Positions 8,230 through 17,509 are shown, counted from the stretch's first letter. The stretch: 64,000 nt of DNA from Woeseiaceae bacterium (GCA_028277185.1 JANQGQ010000023.1:1-64000); one strand, 5' to 3'. Notes: generated from the letters alone by a model not told the origin. A program made the numbers and translations.

Positions 8230-9357
8230 TCATCGGTACAGGCTCTCGTCGATTTCCGGCAATTCCGGCTCGGGCACGGGCGATGCGCCGCGCGCCGGGC
8301 TCTTGATTTGATAGATGTAGGCCAGCACCTGGGCGACAGCCTTGTAGAGTCCTCCGGGGATCTCCTGGCCGAGCCTGGTGCTCGAATACAGCGCACGCGC
8401 CAGCGGCGGCGCGCTGAACAGCGGCACGCCGTTGTCCCGGGCAACTTCCCTGATCCGGGCCGCGATCGAGTTCCTGCCCTTCGCGACGACTCTTGGCGCC
8501 CGCATCGTGCTTTCGGTGTACTTGAGCGCAACCGCGAAGTGCGTCGGGTTGGTAATCACGACGTCGGCAGCCGCTACCTCCTCCATCATGCGGCGCCCGG
8601 CGATCTGCTGCTGCAGCATGCGAATACGCGATTTGACTTCGGGCCTGCCCTCGGTGTCCTTGAGCTCGTCGCGGACTTCCTGCCGTGTCATCTTCAGTTT
8701 CTTGGTGTGATTCCAGAGCTGGAACGGCACGTCGACGAGCGCAATCAGAATCAGGGTCGAGCTGACGAACAGAAAGGACACGCCGCAAAGCTCGAGCGCA
8801 TGGGTAATGGCGGCACGGATCGGCTGGCGGCCCAGCGACAGCAGCGTGTCCGCGCTGTACCACAACCAGGCGACCGACACGACGGCGACGATCGCGAACT
8901 TCGCCAGCGCCTTGAGGAGTTCGTTGAGGCCGTTGGCGCCGAATACGCGCGCGAGGCCCTTGACGGGATTGAGCCGCTCGGTCTTGAACGCCATCCCGGA
9001 TGCGCTGAACGACCAGCCGCCAATCAATACCGCGCCGCCGAGCGCCGCCATCGGCACCAGTACGGCCAGTGGGAGCAGGCTGTAGAGGGCATCGAGGATG
9101 ACTGTCGCCAGCGCGCGCGTGAGGTATCCCGGGTCGAAGATCAGCTCCCGCTCCACCGCGAACGCGCCGCGCATATCCGCAAGCATCGTGTTGCCGATTC
9201 CGGCGGCGAGAAACAGGAGCGCCGACGCCCCGGCCAGCATCACGCAGGTCATCGTCAGCTCCCGCGATCGCGGGACGTTGCCCTTCTCCTTCGCCTCCTT
9301 GAGACGCTTCGGTGTCGGCTGCTCGGTACGATCCTGTTGTGGCTTTTGTTCGGCCAT
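8230..9357 (-). CDS. flhB: Flagellar export switch protein FlhB
   Basis: Export-apparatus protein that changes substrate class after hook completion. The 375 residues hold a cytoplasmic N-terminus (QDRTEQPTPKRLKEAKEKGNVPRS), four membrane helices, and a C-terminal domain with the autocleavage motif NPTH in VVITNPTHFAVALKY. The motif is intact, so self-cleavage between Asn and Pro is expected. It begins three bases after the fliR stop. Confidence 0.96.
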   Translation of the reverse strand: MAEQKPQQDRTEQPTPKRLKEAKEKGNVPRSRELTMTCVMLAGASALLFLAAGIGNTMLADMRGAFAVERELIFDPGYLTRALATVILDALYSLLPLAVLVPMAALGGAVLIGGWSFSASGMAFKTERLNPVKGLARVFGANGLNELLKALAKFAIVAVVSVAWLWYSADTLLSLGRQPIRAAITHALELCGVSFLFVSSTLILIALVDVPFQLWNHTKKLKMTRQEVRDELKDTEGRPEVKSRIRMLQQQIAGRRMMEEVAAADVVITNPTHFAVALKYTESTMRAPRVVAKGRNSIAARIREVARDNGVPLFSAPPLARALYSSTRLGQEIPGGLYKAVAQVLAYIYQIKSPARGASPVPEPELPEIDESLYR

Positions 9358-9360
9358 GGC

Positions 9361-10137
9361 TTAGCGGGACTCAAGCAGCTCCGGGAGCAGCGCCAAGGCG
9401 GCGGCCAACGATTGGGATACGTTCTCCTGCAGGTTGTCCACGCTTAGAAAAATGACCGCGAAACCCAACAACATGGCAGCGGGGAACCCCACCGCGAACA
9501 GATTCAGGGTCGGAGCCGCCCGGCTCATCACACCGAACGACATGTTGACGACAATCAATGCCGTGATCGCGGGCAGCGCGATCTTCACCGCCACGACGAA
9601 AAGCTGTCCTGTCCAGTTCAGCACGCCGCCGAGCAGCCCCTGGCTGACCGTGGCTCCGTCGATGGGCAGAATCCGGAAGCTGTCCGCCAGCAGCTGAATC
9701 ATCGCCAGGTGACCGTCCACGATGAAAAACAACAGCAGGCTCAGCACCATGAAGAGCTGACCGAGAACCGGGATGTTCACGCCCCGCGCCTGGTCGATGA
9801 ACACCGCAAAGCCGAGTCCCATACTCATGGAGATCAGCTGTCCACCCAGCGCAATCGCGTCGAACACGACCTGGACGACGAAGCCCATGATCGCACCGAT
9901 CAACACTTCGCGGCCGATCGCCATGAAGCCGGACAGGCTCAGCACGTCCACCGGCGGCGGGGGCGGGAGCGCCGGCGCCATGACCATGGTCAAGGCCATC
10001 GCGAAAAGTATCCGCACCCGCGCCGGGACAAAGCCGCCGCCGATCGCGGGCATCACCATCAACATCGCGCCGATACGCAGGAAGGGCCAAAGATAAACGC
10101 CGGCCGTATCCAGGATCATACTTGCGGTAATCGTCAT
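9361..10137 (-). CDS. fliR: Flagellar export protein FliR
   Basis: Membrane component of the FliPQR export gate. The 258 residues carry about six hydrophobic helices and FliR signature segments (VRILFAMALTMVMAP, then MSMGLGFAVFIDQARGVNIPVLGQ). The annotated ATG has only a weak GAGG-type site upstream. A much stronger AAGGAGG sequence at 10161-10167 precedes an out-of-frame ATG at 10156, which is noted as a finding. Position between fliQ and flhB is canonical. Confidence 0.95.
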   Translation of the reverse strand: MTITASMILDTAGVYLWPFLRIGAMLMVMPAIGGGFVPARVRILFAMALTMVMAPALPPPPPVDVLSLSGFMAIGREVLIGAIMGFVVQVVFDAIALGGQLISMSMGLGFAVFIDQARGVNIPVLGQLFMVLSLLLFFIVDGHLAMIQLLADSFRILPIDGATVSQGLLGGVLNWTGQLFVVAVKIALPAITALIVVNMSFGVMSRAAPTLNLFAVGFPAAMLLGFAVIFLSVDNLQENVSQSLAAALALLPELLESR

Positions 10138-10178
10138 GAATCTGCCTCGTGTTCATTTCGCCTCCTTGTCGCAGGTCG

Positions 10179-10448
10179 TCAGCTAATGGACGTTGGTATC
10201 TGCTCGAACAGCTGCCGGGTAAACGTCATGATGATCTGCAGCATCCACGGACCGGCGATGCCGAGCGCTGCCACGAGCACCAGCAGCTTGGGAATGAAGC
10301 TCAAGGTCATTTCGTTAATTTGGGTCGCGGCCTGGAACATGCCGATGATCAGGCCAATACCCAGCGCCGACAGCAAAAGCGGCGCGGAAATCAGCATCGT
10401 GACCCAAAGCGCCTGTTGGCCGATCGTAGTTACCGTCTCCGGAGTCAT
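10179..10448 (-). CDS. fliQ: Flagellar export protein FliQ
   Basis: Small export-gate protein of 89 residues with two long hydrophobic helices (ALWVTMLISAPLLLSALGIGLIIG and PKLLVLVAALGIAGPWMLQIIM, in pieces). The start was set at the ATG of MTPETVTTIGQQA, the usual N-terminus; the longer open frame adds twelve unlikely residues. It follows fliP by 13 bases. Confidence 0.95.
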   Translation of the reverse strand: MTPETVTTIGQQALWVTMLISAPLLLSALGIGLIIGMFQAATQINEMTLSFIPKLLVLVAALGIAGPWMLQIIMTFTRQLFEQIPTSIS

Positions 10449-10461
10449 TGTGTGCTCCCGT

Positions 10462-11199
10462 TCATACGAAGAAACTCCCGGCAAGCGTGCCGATGATTAG
10501 TGCCCAGCCATCCACGAGCACGAACAGCATGATCTTGAAGGGCAGCGAGATCAGCATCGGCGACAGCATCATCATGCCCATCGACATCAGCACACTGGAC
10601 ACGACCAGGTCGATGACGAGGAACGGGATAAACACCAGAAAGCCGATCTGAAACGCGGTCTTGAGCTCGCTCACGATAAAGCTCGGGATGATGATCGCCA
10701 TCGGCGCATCGTCTATCGACGTGATGTCGGTACGTCGGGAGATGTCAACGAACAGATTGAAGTCGCTTTCGCGAATCTGGTTGATCATGAAAGCTTTGAG
10801 CGGCTCGATACCGACGTTGAGCGCTTGCTCCATCGTCAACTCGCCGGCGGCGTAGGGCTCGATCGCCGTAGTCCGGATCTCGCCGATGACCGGCGCCATG
10901 ACGAAGAAGGTCAACAAAAGTGCGACACCGAGCAACACCTGGTTCGGGGGCGTCTGGGCCGTGCCGAGCGCCTGCCTGAGTATCGACAGGACGATGATGA
11001 TCCGGACGAATGCGCTCGTGGACAGCAGCACGGCGGGCAGCACCGTGAGCAGCGTCATCAATATCAGAATCTGCATGCTCAACGAGTAAGACTTCCCCGC
11101 CGCAGCGCCGCCGGTGAGCTCGAGCACGAGAGGTTCCGTCTGCCCGAACGCCACGGATGGCAGCAGGAAGACAGCAACGGCAAGCAGCTTACGGATCAT
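10462..11199 (-). CDS. fliP: Flagellar export protein FliP
   Basis: Core export-gate protein. The 245 residues begin with a cleavable signal sequence (LLAVAVFLLPSVAFGQ), followed by the FliP signature (SLSMQILILMTLLTVLPAVLLSTSAFVRIIIVLSILRQALGT in segments), the periplasmic loop, and the C-terminal pair of helices (FLVIDLVVSSVLMSMGMMMLSP). The start overlaps the fliO stop by four bases. Confidence 0.96.
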   Translation of the reverse strand: MIRKLLAVAVFLLPSVAFGQTEPLVLELTGGAAAGKSYSLSMQILILMTLLTVLPAVLLSTSAFVRIIIVLSILRQALGTAQTPPNQVLLGVALLLTFFVMAPVIGEIRTTAIEPYAAGELTMEQALNVGIEPLKAFMINQIRESDFNLFVDISRRTDITSIDDAPMAIIIPSFIVSELKTAFQIGFLVFIPFLVIDLVVSSVLMSMGMMMLSPMLISLPFKIMLFVLVDGWALIIGTLAGSFFV

Positions 11200-11627
11200 G
11201 AGACCCTCTTCTTCAGGGCTTCGCCAAGGCGGGCGGCGAAGCTCGGCATTGAGGCGAGCTCGCTGGTCGATTCGACCGGCGCCTCGAGCACGTGCAATGT
11301 GCGCATTCCTGCTGCGGTTACGCCGAGCACGAGCTGTTGGCCCGCGATATCGACGATCAGGACGCGCTCTTTGGGTCCCAGAGCTTGCGACGCAACCACC
11401 TGGATAACCTGGCCCGTACGGCCGCGCATGCCCTGAACCCGGCTATAGAGCCAGCCAATGACTACGACGGCGAGCAGGACCATGGCCAGACTGCCGCCGA
11501 CGTTCAGGACGTCGCCGGCGGAAACCGTCATCGGCGACGCAACGGTCGTGCTCACCGTCTCGGCCCGGACGATCTCCGGTATGGCGGCAGCCATCAGAAC
11601 CGCGATATGCATCGTTCGTCCGTTCAT
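11196..11627 (-). CDS. fliO: Flagellar biosynthesis protein FliO
   Basis: Bitopic assembly factor for the FliP gate. The 143 residues show an N-terminal export-type sequence, one membrane helix (GGSLAMVLLAVVVIGWLYSRV, about 45-65) and a small cytoplasmic domain (VVASQALGPKERVLIVDIAGQQLVLGV) that is characteristic of FliO. It overlaps fliN and fliP by four bases each, so the trio is translationally coupled. Confidence 0.9.
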   Translation of the reverse strand: MNGRTMHIAVLMAAAIPEIVRAETVSTTVASPMTVSAGDVLNVGGSLAMVLLAVVVIGWLYSRVQGMRGRTGQVIQVVASQALGPKERVLIVDIAGQQLVLGVTAAGMRTLHVLEAPVESTSELASMPSFAARLGEALKKRVS

Positions 11628-12049
11628 TGCCTGTTGATATTCATGATGCGTTCGGCGGGGCTCATGACGTCGGTCAGGCGCACGCCGAAGTGATCGTCAA
11701 CTACGACGATCTCGCCATGCGCGATCAGCGTGCCGTTGACCATGACGTCCAGCGGCTCGCTCGACTCGCGCTCCAGCGCGACGACGGAGCCCTCGACCAG
11801 ACCGACCAATTCGCGGATCGTGATGTCGGCCGAACCCACCTGTAGCGAGACCGTGACCGGAACATCGAGGATCAGATCGAGGTTGACGTCGGCCGGCGGT
11901 GCGACGTTAGCAGCGGCGCCCTGCTCGAAGTTGTCGGGCGCATACTCCTCCGCGGCGGCGCTGCCGGCGTTTTCATCGGGACTCTGTCCGGCCGTTCCAT
12001 CCTGTTCCTCGGTGGCCGGGGCGGCTGATTCCGGTGTATCGCTTGCCAT
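11624..12049 (-). CDS. fliN: Flagellar motor switch protein FliN
   Basis: C-ring component. Residues about 55-140 form the SpoA domain (LDLILDVPVTVSLQVGSADITIRELVGLVEGSVVALERE in segments, then PLDVMVNGTLIAHGEIVVVDDHFGVRLTDVMSPAERI). The first 50 residues are an acidic, Pro/Ala-rich extension that is longer than in enteric FliN and similar in character to the extensions in Pseudomonas. Located between fliM and fliO. Confidence 0.95.
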   Translation of the reverse strand: MASDTPESAAPATEEQDGTAGQSPDENAGSAAAEEYAPDNFEQGAAANVAPPADVNLDLILDVPVTVSLQVGSADITIRELVGLVEGSVVALERESSEPLDVMVNGTLIAHGEIVVVDDHFGVRLTDVMSPAERIMNINRQ

Positions 12050-12061
12050 CTGCGTTGCTCC

Positions 12062-13045
12062 TTACGTGCTCTGGTTCCGCCCGCCCAGCCAGCGTTTGGC
12101 CTCGACGGCATTGCGGCCGGCGTGCACTCCGAAACGGGCCCGTATGAGCGGTACGCCCTGGGCCTGAATCGTTGCGATTTTCGGGTCGTCGATCGGTATC
12201 ACGTCGCCTGGCGCCAGGCGCACGAGTTCGCGCAGGCTCATTTCCACGTTGCCGACGGTCGCCGTCAGGCCGACGCCGATATCCGTCAGCGTGGCCTTGA
12301 TCGCCTCAGACCACGCCTGATCCCTCGCGGGATCGACGGTCCGGTCTACGCCTTTGAAGTACTGAAGATGCTCCTCGAGCATCGTGTGCGGGAGGATCAG
12401 ATGGACCGCGGAATCGCGCTCGGCGAACGAGAAGTCGAAGCTGGACTTCAAAACCATCGCGCTATCGGCCGCGATGTCCAGCAAGGCCAGGCCCGACTCG
12501 GTTTTGACGAGGGTCGGCTCCAGAGCCAGAAGCGGTTGCCAGACTCCCTTTAACGTATCCAGAATCAGCCGGCAGAAGGTCTCGCCGACGCGAATTTCGC
12601 CGGGCGTGAAGCGACCGTCTTTCGTGCCGGCACCGTCGGTCTCGCTGCCGAAGTAGCGCTCGACCAGTTGACTGACGAGTTCGGCCTCGAGCAATACGGC
12701 ACCGTCACCTTTGAGCGGCGCCGCCGAAAACTGAACCGCTACGATCGGATGCTGCGTGCGCTCGGGTAGCGACTCGAGGCTCATCGAGACCGTCTCCCGA
12801 AAACTTGAGCCCACCGAACACTGCAAGGCGTGTTCGAGACGGTACACGAGGCATTCGGCGAGACGTTCGTTCAGCTGCTCGAGGCGCGGATAGCGCTTGC
12901 TCGCAAGCCGCGAACGGGACGGCAGCTCGAACGGTTTGACCGAAGCGAGGTGCGGACCGGATGCCGAATGTACTTCGACTTCGCCCGACTCGACGCCCTC
13001 CAGCAGTGCACCGACCTCGTCCTCGGAGAGTACCTGATCGTTCAT
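12062..13045 (-). CDS. fliM: Flagellar motor switch protein FliM
   Basis: C-ring protein that binds CheY-P. The N-terminal EIDALL-like peptide (LSEDEVGALLEGV, residues 5-17) is the CheY-P docking site. The middle CheC-like domain (about 45-235) and the C-terminal SpoA domain (VEMSLRELVRLAPGDVIPID) are complete. The 327-residue length is normal. It lies 12 bases before fliN. Confidence 0.95.
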   Translation of the reverse strand: MNDQVLSEDEVGALLEGVESGEVEVHSASGPHLASVKPFELPSRSRLASKRYPRLEQLNERLAECLVYRLEHALQCSVGSSFRETVSMSLESLPERTQHPIVAVQFSAAPLKGDGAVLLEAELVSQLVERYFGSETDGAGTKDGRFTPGEIRVGETFCRLILDTLKGVWQPLLALEPTLVKTESGLALLDIAADSAMVLKSSFDFSFAERDSAVHLILPHTMLEEHLQYFKGVDRTVDPARDQAWSEAIKATLTDIGVGLTATVGNVEMSLRELVRLAPGDVIPIDDPKIATIQAQGVPLIRARFGVHAGRNAVEAKRWLGGRNQST

Positions 13046-13075
13046 GCGCGACTCTTCCTTTAGCTCACCGAATGC

Positions 13076-13615
13076 TCATTGAATGATGAGGCTCGTGAAG
13101 TACACGGCTTCGACATCGGTCTTGCCGGTTTCAGCCTCGAGGATCGTGCGAATCTCGGCCAGCGCGTCGGCGAGCATCTGCTCCTTCCCCTCGCGCGTAA
13201 CGACGGTTTCGTAGTCGACGTTGCCGTACATCAGGATCAGACTGTTGCGAATGACGGCGGCGTGATTCTTGACCTCGTCGATGACGGCCTGGTCGCGCGC
13301 CATCACTTCCAGCGTCAACTGCATGAAATGCGACTCGCCGTCGTTGCTCTTGAAGTTGATGACGAGCGGGGGATGCAGCGGTGCGAACAGTGCGGGCTTG
13401 CCCGGATCCGACGCGGGTTCGGCCGCGGCTTCTCCCTCTTCGGCCGGCGGCGAGATCATGTTCATGACTGCCGGCGCCGCGAAGAAGCCGCCGACTCCGA
13501 GGACGACCAGCACGACGGCGGCGACGATCAGCTTGGTTTTGCCGCCGCCCTTTTCCTCAGCCTCAGCCTCGGCCTCGTTCTCTTCGCTCTGTTCTTCCGC
13601 CTCGGTGTCTGCCAT
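13076..13615 (-). CDS. fliL: Flagellar basal-body-associated protein FliL
   Basis: Inner-membrane protein around the stators. The 179 residues have an acidic cytoplasmic start, a single membrane helix (KLIVAAVVLVVLGVGGFFAA), and a periplasmic domain with the FliL pattern (PLVINFKSNDGESHFMQLTLEVMARD) ending in VEAVYFTSLIIQ. It is the first gene of the long fliL-to-fliA operon and has a sigma-54 promoter 34 bases upstream. Confidence 0.94.
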   Translation of the reverse strand: MADTEAEEQSEENEAEAEAEEKGGGKTKLIVAAVVLVVLGVGGFFAAPAVMNMISPPAEEGEAAAEPASDPGKPALFAPLHPPLVINFKSNDGESHFMQLTLEVMARDQAVIDEVKNHAAVIRNSLILMYGNVDYETVVTREGKEQMLADALAEIRTILEAETGKTDVEAVYFTSLIIQ

Positions 13616-13648
13616 GTCGAACTCCGATTGATCACTGCTGCCACTGAT

Positions 13649-13663
13649 GCAAGCCGCATGCCA
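13649..13663 (-). promoter_or_regulatory. Sigma-54 promoter of the fliL operon
   Basis: On the minus strand it reads TGGCAT-GCGGC-TTGC, with the -24 GG and -12 GC at the required spacing. It lies 34 bases before the fliL ATG. FleQ or FleR is the expected activator. Confidence 0.8.
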
Positions 13664-13810
13664 GCCAAACGGAGTTCCGGCGATCCTTTTAAAGACAATA
13701 AGTTACGAGACTACTAGCTGCGCAGCGGACAAGCCGGCGCCGGTTTGATGGCGCTTGCCCCGGTTAAGCGACGTATTCCCGGCACCGGGCAATGTCAGCC
13801 GGCGCGTCGC

Positions 13811-15547
13811 TCAGGCGTAGGTGTCCAGCCGGCCGGGGGGCAGCGGCTCAACGGACCGCGGCGACGGCTGCCCGGAACGATCCGGATCTGCCTCGACGTC
13901 GGCCGCACGGAAATCTGCCGGCGCCGAATCCGCGCCATCTTCGGCAGTTTCGCCACGCTGATCCGAGACGCCGGCATCGGCCAGCGATATGCCCTGGTCA
14001 GCCAGCATCTCGCGCAACCTGGGCAAGGCCTGCTCCAGAGCGTCGCGGGTAACGGCATGCGCCGCGGTGAAAGTCACCCGAGCTACGTTGTCGTCAACGG
14101 CTATCTGCACCTGTAAAGGACCGAGCTCCGCGGGGCTCAGGCGCAGCTCGGCACTACCGACGTTACGCGACAGCAGCATCGAGACTCGCTTGCCTACGGC
14201 CTCCCCCCAGGCCGGGTCGGCCACCGGTGTGTCGATCAAAGTCGGCATTGCCGCGACGCTCTGTGTCGTGACGCCGGTCGACGGCCCCTGAACGGACGGC
14301 GCAAAAGATGGCGCGACAGTGAGCACGCGATCGGGACGCACTTCGCTCGTCAGCCGGGGTTCGGCGAGTTCCGCTTTGACGGTCCGGCCGGGCAGGTCGT
14401 CGACCGCGGCAGCGGTCTCTTCACCCGTCACCGCCATGGTCGCCGTGCGCTGGCCGGCCGCCAGAAAGTTCTCGAAGCGGGTCGTCGGCCGCTCGCCGGC
14501 ATCACCGGGAGCTTCCGCTGCGGCAGGGGGCACGGAACCGGCGGCTACGTCGCTGCGCCGCGATACCGCTACGTCGGCTGCGGCCCGGCCCGGAGCGCCC
14601 GCAAGCCGCTCGAGGTCGCGCGCGGTGTTGCCGCCGGCCGGCAGCGGTGCGACAAGGGTCTCGTCCGTGGCCGTCGAGGTCACCAGTACCGGAGCCGGCG
14701 TTGCGGACGTCCGGCCGGGACCATCGGCGCGCGGCGGCGCCGATGTCGCGGCTTCCTTATCCGGCAGTACAGTATTCGCGCGGCCATCTGCCGACGGAGC
14801 ATTGAGAGAATTGTTCGGGAGGTCCCCCGCAACACCGGGCAGCCGCTGAGGCAGCCCGGGCGGTGCCGCAGTCGACGGCCACTGTGACGGCCCGTCGGGC
14901 CTGACAGCGGAATCGGCGCGTGACGGCCCCGCCGCGATGGAAGCCTCATGCCTGTTTCGCGAAGGCCCGCCGGCCAATGCGGCGGGTGGGGTTTCGCGAG
15001 TGACGAACACGGCCTCCCCGTCAGCCACCGCCAGCCCGGCATCGAACGGCATGTTCGCCGTTGGTTGCCGCGCGGGCAACGCATCTGCCGCCCTGCGCCC
15101 GTCGACCCCCGGGGCCCCATCGCGTCCCGGGCCCGCAGGCGCCAGCGGCGCTGACTCCGCTGTCGTGGGCGCTCCGGCGACTTCGGCAGACCCGGCCGCG
15201 GCGGTCAGTGCCGCAGCGCCCGGAATCGGGCCGCCGACTACCCTGTCCTGCAGATAGAAAGCCGCAAGCGGCGCGCCAGGGCCTGCATCCTCGCCGAACG
15301 GCGGGCTGCTGCCGCTTTGCGGCAAGGGTTTGCCGGGGGCGGCACTGCCCGCGGAGGGCGGCGACGTGGGTCCCGATGCTTCCTGCCGGGGCTCGAGCAG
15401 CTCTGCAAACGGCATTCCGGCGGCTTCCGCCTGCGCGGACGGTTCTTGCGCCGTCGCGGGTGCTCCGGTCGCGGCCGACTCGCCGGCGGCGGAACCGTAC
15501 CGGAGCTGGATCGGCAGAGTAGTTGTTTGCGGAAGTTGCGACGTCAT
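13811..15547 (-). CDS. fliK: Flagellar hook-length control protein FliK
   Basis: Secreted ruler that sets hook length and triggers the FlhB switch. The first 440 residues are Ala/Pro/Gly-rich and low in complexity, as is usual for FliK. The C-terminal domain (about 460-545) carries the signature LRLSPAELGPLQVQIAVDDN followed by VTRDALEQALPRLREMLADQGISL. The start is the ATG of MTSQLPQTTTL, preceded by AAAGGTAG; a longer frame to 15589 lacks support. A sigma-54 element lies 44 bases upstream, so fliK is probably its own transcription unit rather than part of fliL. Confidence 0.93.
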   Translation of the reverse strand: MTSQLPQTTTLPIQLRYGSAAGESAATGAPATAQEPSAQAEAAGMPFAELLEPRQEASGPTSPPSAGSAAPGKPLPQSGSSPPFGEDAGPGAPLAAFYLQDRVVGGPIPGAAALTAAAGSAEVAGAPTTAESAPLAPAGPGRDGAPGVDGRRAADALPARQPTANMPFDAGLAVADGEAVFVTRETPPAALAGGPSRNRHEASIAAGPSRADSAVRPDGPSQWPSTAAPPGLPQRLPGVAGDLPNNSLNAPSADGRANTVLPDKEAATSAPPRADGPGRTSATPAPVLVTSTATDETLVAPLPAGGNTARDLERLAGAPGRAAADVAVSRRSDVAAGSVPPAAAEAPGDAGERPTTRFENFLAAGQRTATMAVTGEETAAAVDDLPGRTVKAELAEPRLTSEVRPDRVLTVAPSFAPSVQGPSTGVTTQSVAAMPTLIDTPVADPAWGEAVGKRVSMLLSRNVGSAELRLSPAELGPLQVQIAVDDNVARVTFTAAHAVTRDALEQALPRLREMLADQGISLADAGVSDQRGETAEDGADSAPADFRAADVEADPDRSGQPSPRSVEPLPPGRLDTYA

Positions 15548-15590
15548 GCGGCTACCTTTGCCACGCCCGTGGTATCTGCAGGTATGCAAA

Positions 15591-15605
15591 GCAGGTTTCG
15601 TGCCA
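15591..15605 (-). promoter_or_regulatory. Sigma-54 promoter of fliK
   Basis: Minus strand TGGCAC-GAAAC-CTGC. The -24 box is perfect. The -12 box has one change (CTGC for TTGC) but keeps the essential GC. It is 44 bases before the fliK ATG. Confidence 0.7.
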
Positions 15606-15629
15606 GAAAGCCGCGCCGCGGCGGAAGTA

Positions 15630-17447
15630 TCAGCCGGTGCCCCTCCTGGGCGCTGTCCGACCCGAGTCAGCGACCGCCGGGAGCGTGGCGTCGAGCCAGC
15701 CGGAGACGTTCCTGCAGTAGCGGCTTTTGGCGACGTCGAGTTCGAAGTGCTGCGAGAACAGCTTGAGTTTTTCGAGGCCGGCGTTGACGAGCTTCACGAG
15801 GTAGGAGCGCTCCAGCGGTAAAACGGGCGCAAACCGGGCCAACAGGCTGTCGAGTTCCGCATCGACCTCGGAGCCTTCATGACCGTGAAACGCATCGGTC
15901 AGCCTGCTTGCGAATACCGAGCAGGCCAGCATGCGTTCCGATTCTCCGTCAGCCGGCGCCACGTCCCCTTCCGGAAGCCCGCGCACCGCTTCGATCAGCG
16001 CGGCGGGCAGATTCCAGTTCCGCGCCACGGCAGCACCGAGATCGCCGTAGGCCACGCCGAGGATCGCGCGCGACGCCGCGGTTTTGTCGAGTTCACGCCG
16101 GGCGCGCAGCGCCTCGATCTCCGCATAGTCCTCGGCAAAGTAGTAGATCGTGAGTATCTCGCCCAGGTTCTGGCACAGGCCGCAGATGAACGCTTCTTCC
16201 GCACAGGCGAGTCCGTCCCGCCTCGCGAGATGACGCGCAAGCAGTCCGCTGAGCAGCGCGCGGATCATGGCGTCCTTGAGTTCCGCGGAGTCGCCTTTGA
16301 GCCCGCCGAGTAACGCGAGGCTGTTCGCCGTCATCCGCACCTGATCGATTCCCAGAAAGACCACGGCCTCGGAGATGCTGGTGATCTCGGTGGCGCGGGC
16401 GCCGAAGAACGCGGAGTTGACCAGTTTCAGCAATTTGCTGGTCAGCGCCAGATCGCGGAGGATTACGTTGGCGAGTTGATCGGCGGAAGCCGAAGCGTCC
16501 GCGCCGGTTAGTCGGTTGATGTCGGCAAGCGTCGCGGAGATAGCCGGAAAGTCCTGTTTGCGCTGCATGCGCCGCAGCAGGAAATCGATCGTGCTATGAC
16601 CCGCGTCTCCGGACGTCGAAATCCCCGCATTCGCGAGAAACAGGCTGAATGCATCGCGCATGGCGGCGGCATCGGCATAGCGCGCTTCGGGTGCCGTTTG
16701 GAGCGCGCCGCGCAGGAAAGCCGCGAAGGCCTCGCCGTGTTCCACGGCATCGAGCGCGGAAAGATCCGGTTTGCCGTCGACGATCTGCCACTGCACGGCG
16801 GCAACGTCGCTGGCTGACATCGCGTGCCGACCGGTGGCGATCTCGTAGCAGACGCTGCCGAGTGCGAACACGTCGGTACCCGGACCGTAGTCGTCACCGC
16901 AAAAGTGCTCCGGGGACATGTAGCGCAGCGTTCCACTGGCCGTGTCGTTTCGCTCCACCGTGAAATCGACGAACTGCGAAAGCCCGAAATCCATGATTCG
17001 CGGCACGCCGTTGGCGGCTATCAGTACGTTGTTCGGACTGAGGTCGAGGTGCAGGATGCCGGCTGCGTGGGCGGTCGCCATCGCATCCAGGATCTGCATG
17101 ATCGTCGGTGCAGCCGCCGCAATGCCGGGGCCACCGCTCTTTGCCAGGATCTTCCGTAAGGACTCGCCCTCGACGTACTCGAAGACCAGATAAGGTCCGA
17201 CGGCGCACTCGCCGGCATCGAAGACCGGCACGATGTTGGGATGATTGAGCTTGCTCGCGACCAGTCCTTCGAGGGCCGTGCCGTCGCTCTTGCGACTCTG
17301 TATCTCGCCCGTCGTAGTCAGCACCTTGACCGCCACGCGGCGCTCGAGCTTCGGGTCGACCGCAAGGTAGACCGTCCCCTGAGAACCGCGACCCAGGGAT
17401 CGAACGAGTTCGTAACGCCCGATTGTCTGTTTGTCTTTCGAAGACAT
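15630..17447 (-). CDS. Ser/Thr protein kinase - HDOD domain fusion
   Basis: A 605-residue protein with no membrane segment. Residues 12-270 are a Hanks-type kinase with the Gly-rich loop LGRGSQGTVYLA, Lys41 (VAVKVL), the catalytic loop HLDLSPNN (Asp135, Asn140), DFG at 153-155 and an MSPEHF activation-segment end. All core catalytic residues are present, but the loop Lys of HRDLKP is Ser. Residues about 290-500 are an HDOD domain (LANVILRDLALTSKLLKLVNSAFFG in parts), in which the metal-binding His-Asp pair is replaced (GLCQNLGE). The C-terminal 100 residues are helical and unassigned. It has its own FliA promoter, so it belongs to the late flagellar regulon. Substrate unknown. Confidence 0.88.
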   Translation of the reverse strand: MSSKDKQTIGRYELVRSLGRGSQGTVYLAVDPKLERRVAVKVLTTTGEIQSRKSDGTALEGLVASKLNHPNIVPVFDAGECAVGPYLVFEYVEGESLRKILAKSGGPGIAAAAPTIMQILDAMATAHAAGILHLDLSPNNVLIAANGVPRIMDFGLSQFVDFTVERNDTASGTLRYMSPEHFCGDDYGPGTDVFALGSVCYEIATGRHAMSASDVAAVQWQIVDGKPDLSALDAVEHGEAFAAFLRGALQTAPEARYADAAAMRDAFSLFLANAGISTSGDAGHSTIDFLLRRMQRKQDFPAISATLADINRLTGADASASADQLANVILRDLALTSKLLKLVNSAFFGARATEITSISEAVVFLGIDQVRMTANSLALLGGLKGDSAELKDAMIRALLSGLLARHLARRDGLACAEEAFICGLCQNLGEILTIYYFAEDYAEIEALRARRELDKTAASRAILGVAYGDLGAAVARNWNLPAALIEAVRGLPEGDVAPADGESERMLACSVFASRLTDAFHGHEGSEVDAELDSLLARFAPVLPLERSYLVKLVNAGLEKLKLFSQHFELDVAKSRYCRNVSGWLDATLPAVADSGRTAPRRGTG

Positions 17448-17509
17448 AGGGTGCCGAGTGGTGTCGCCGTACGTTTAAGCGGTGGATGCCCGCCGATCCC
17501 GCTGCCACG

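Noticed and set aside
13616..13810. Terminator for fliK in the fliK-fliL gap
   Set aside because: Several GC palindromes are present, but none has a T-tract in the right direction.
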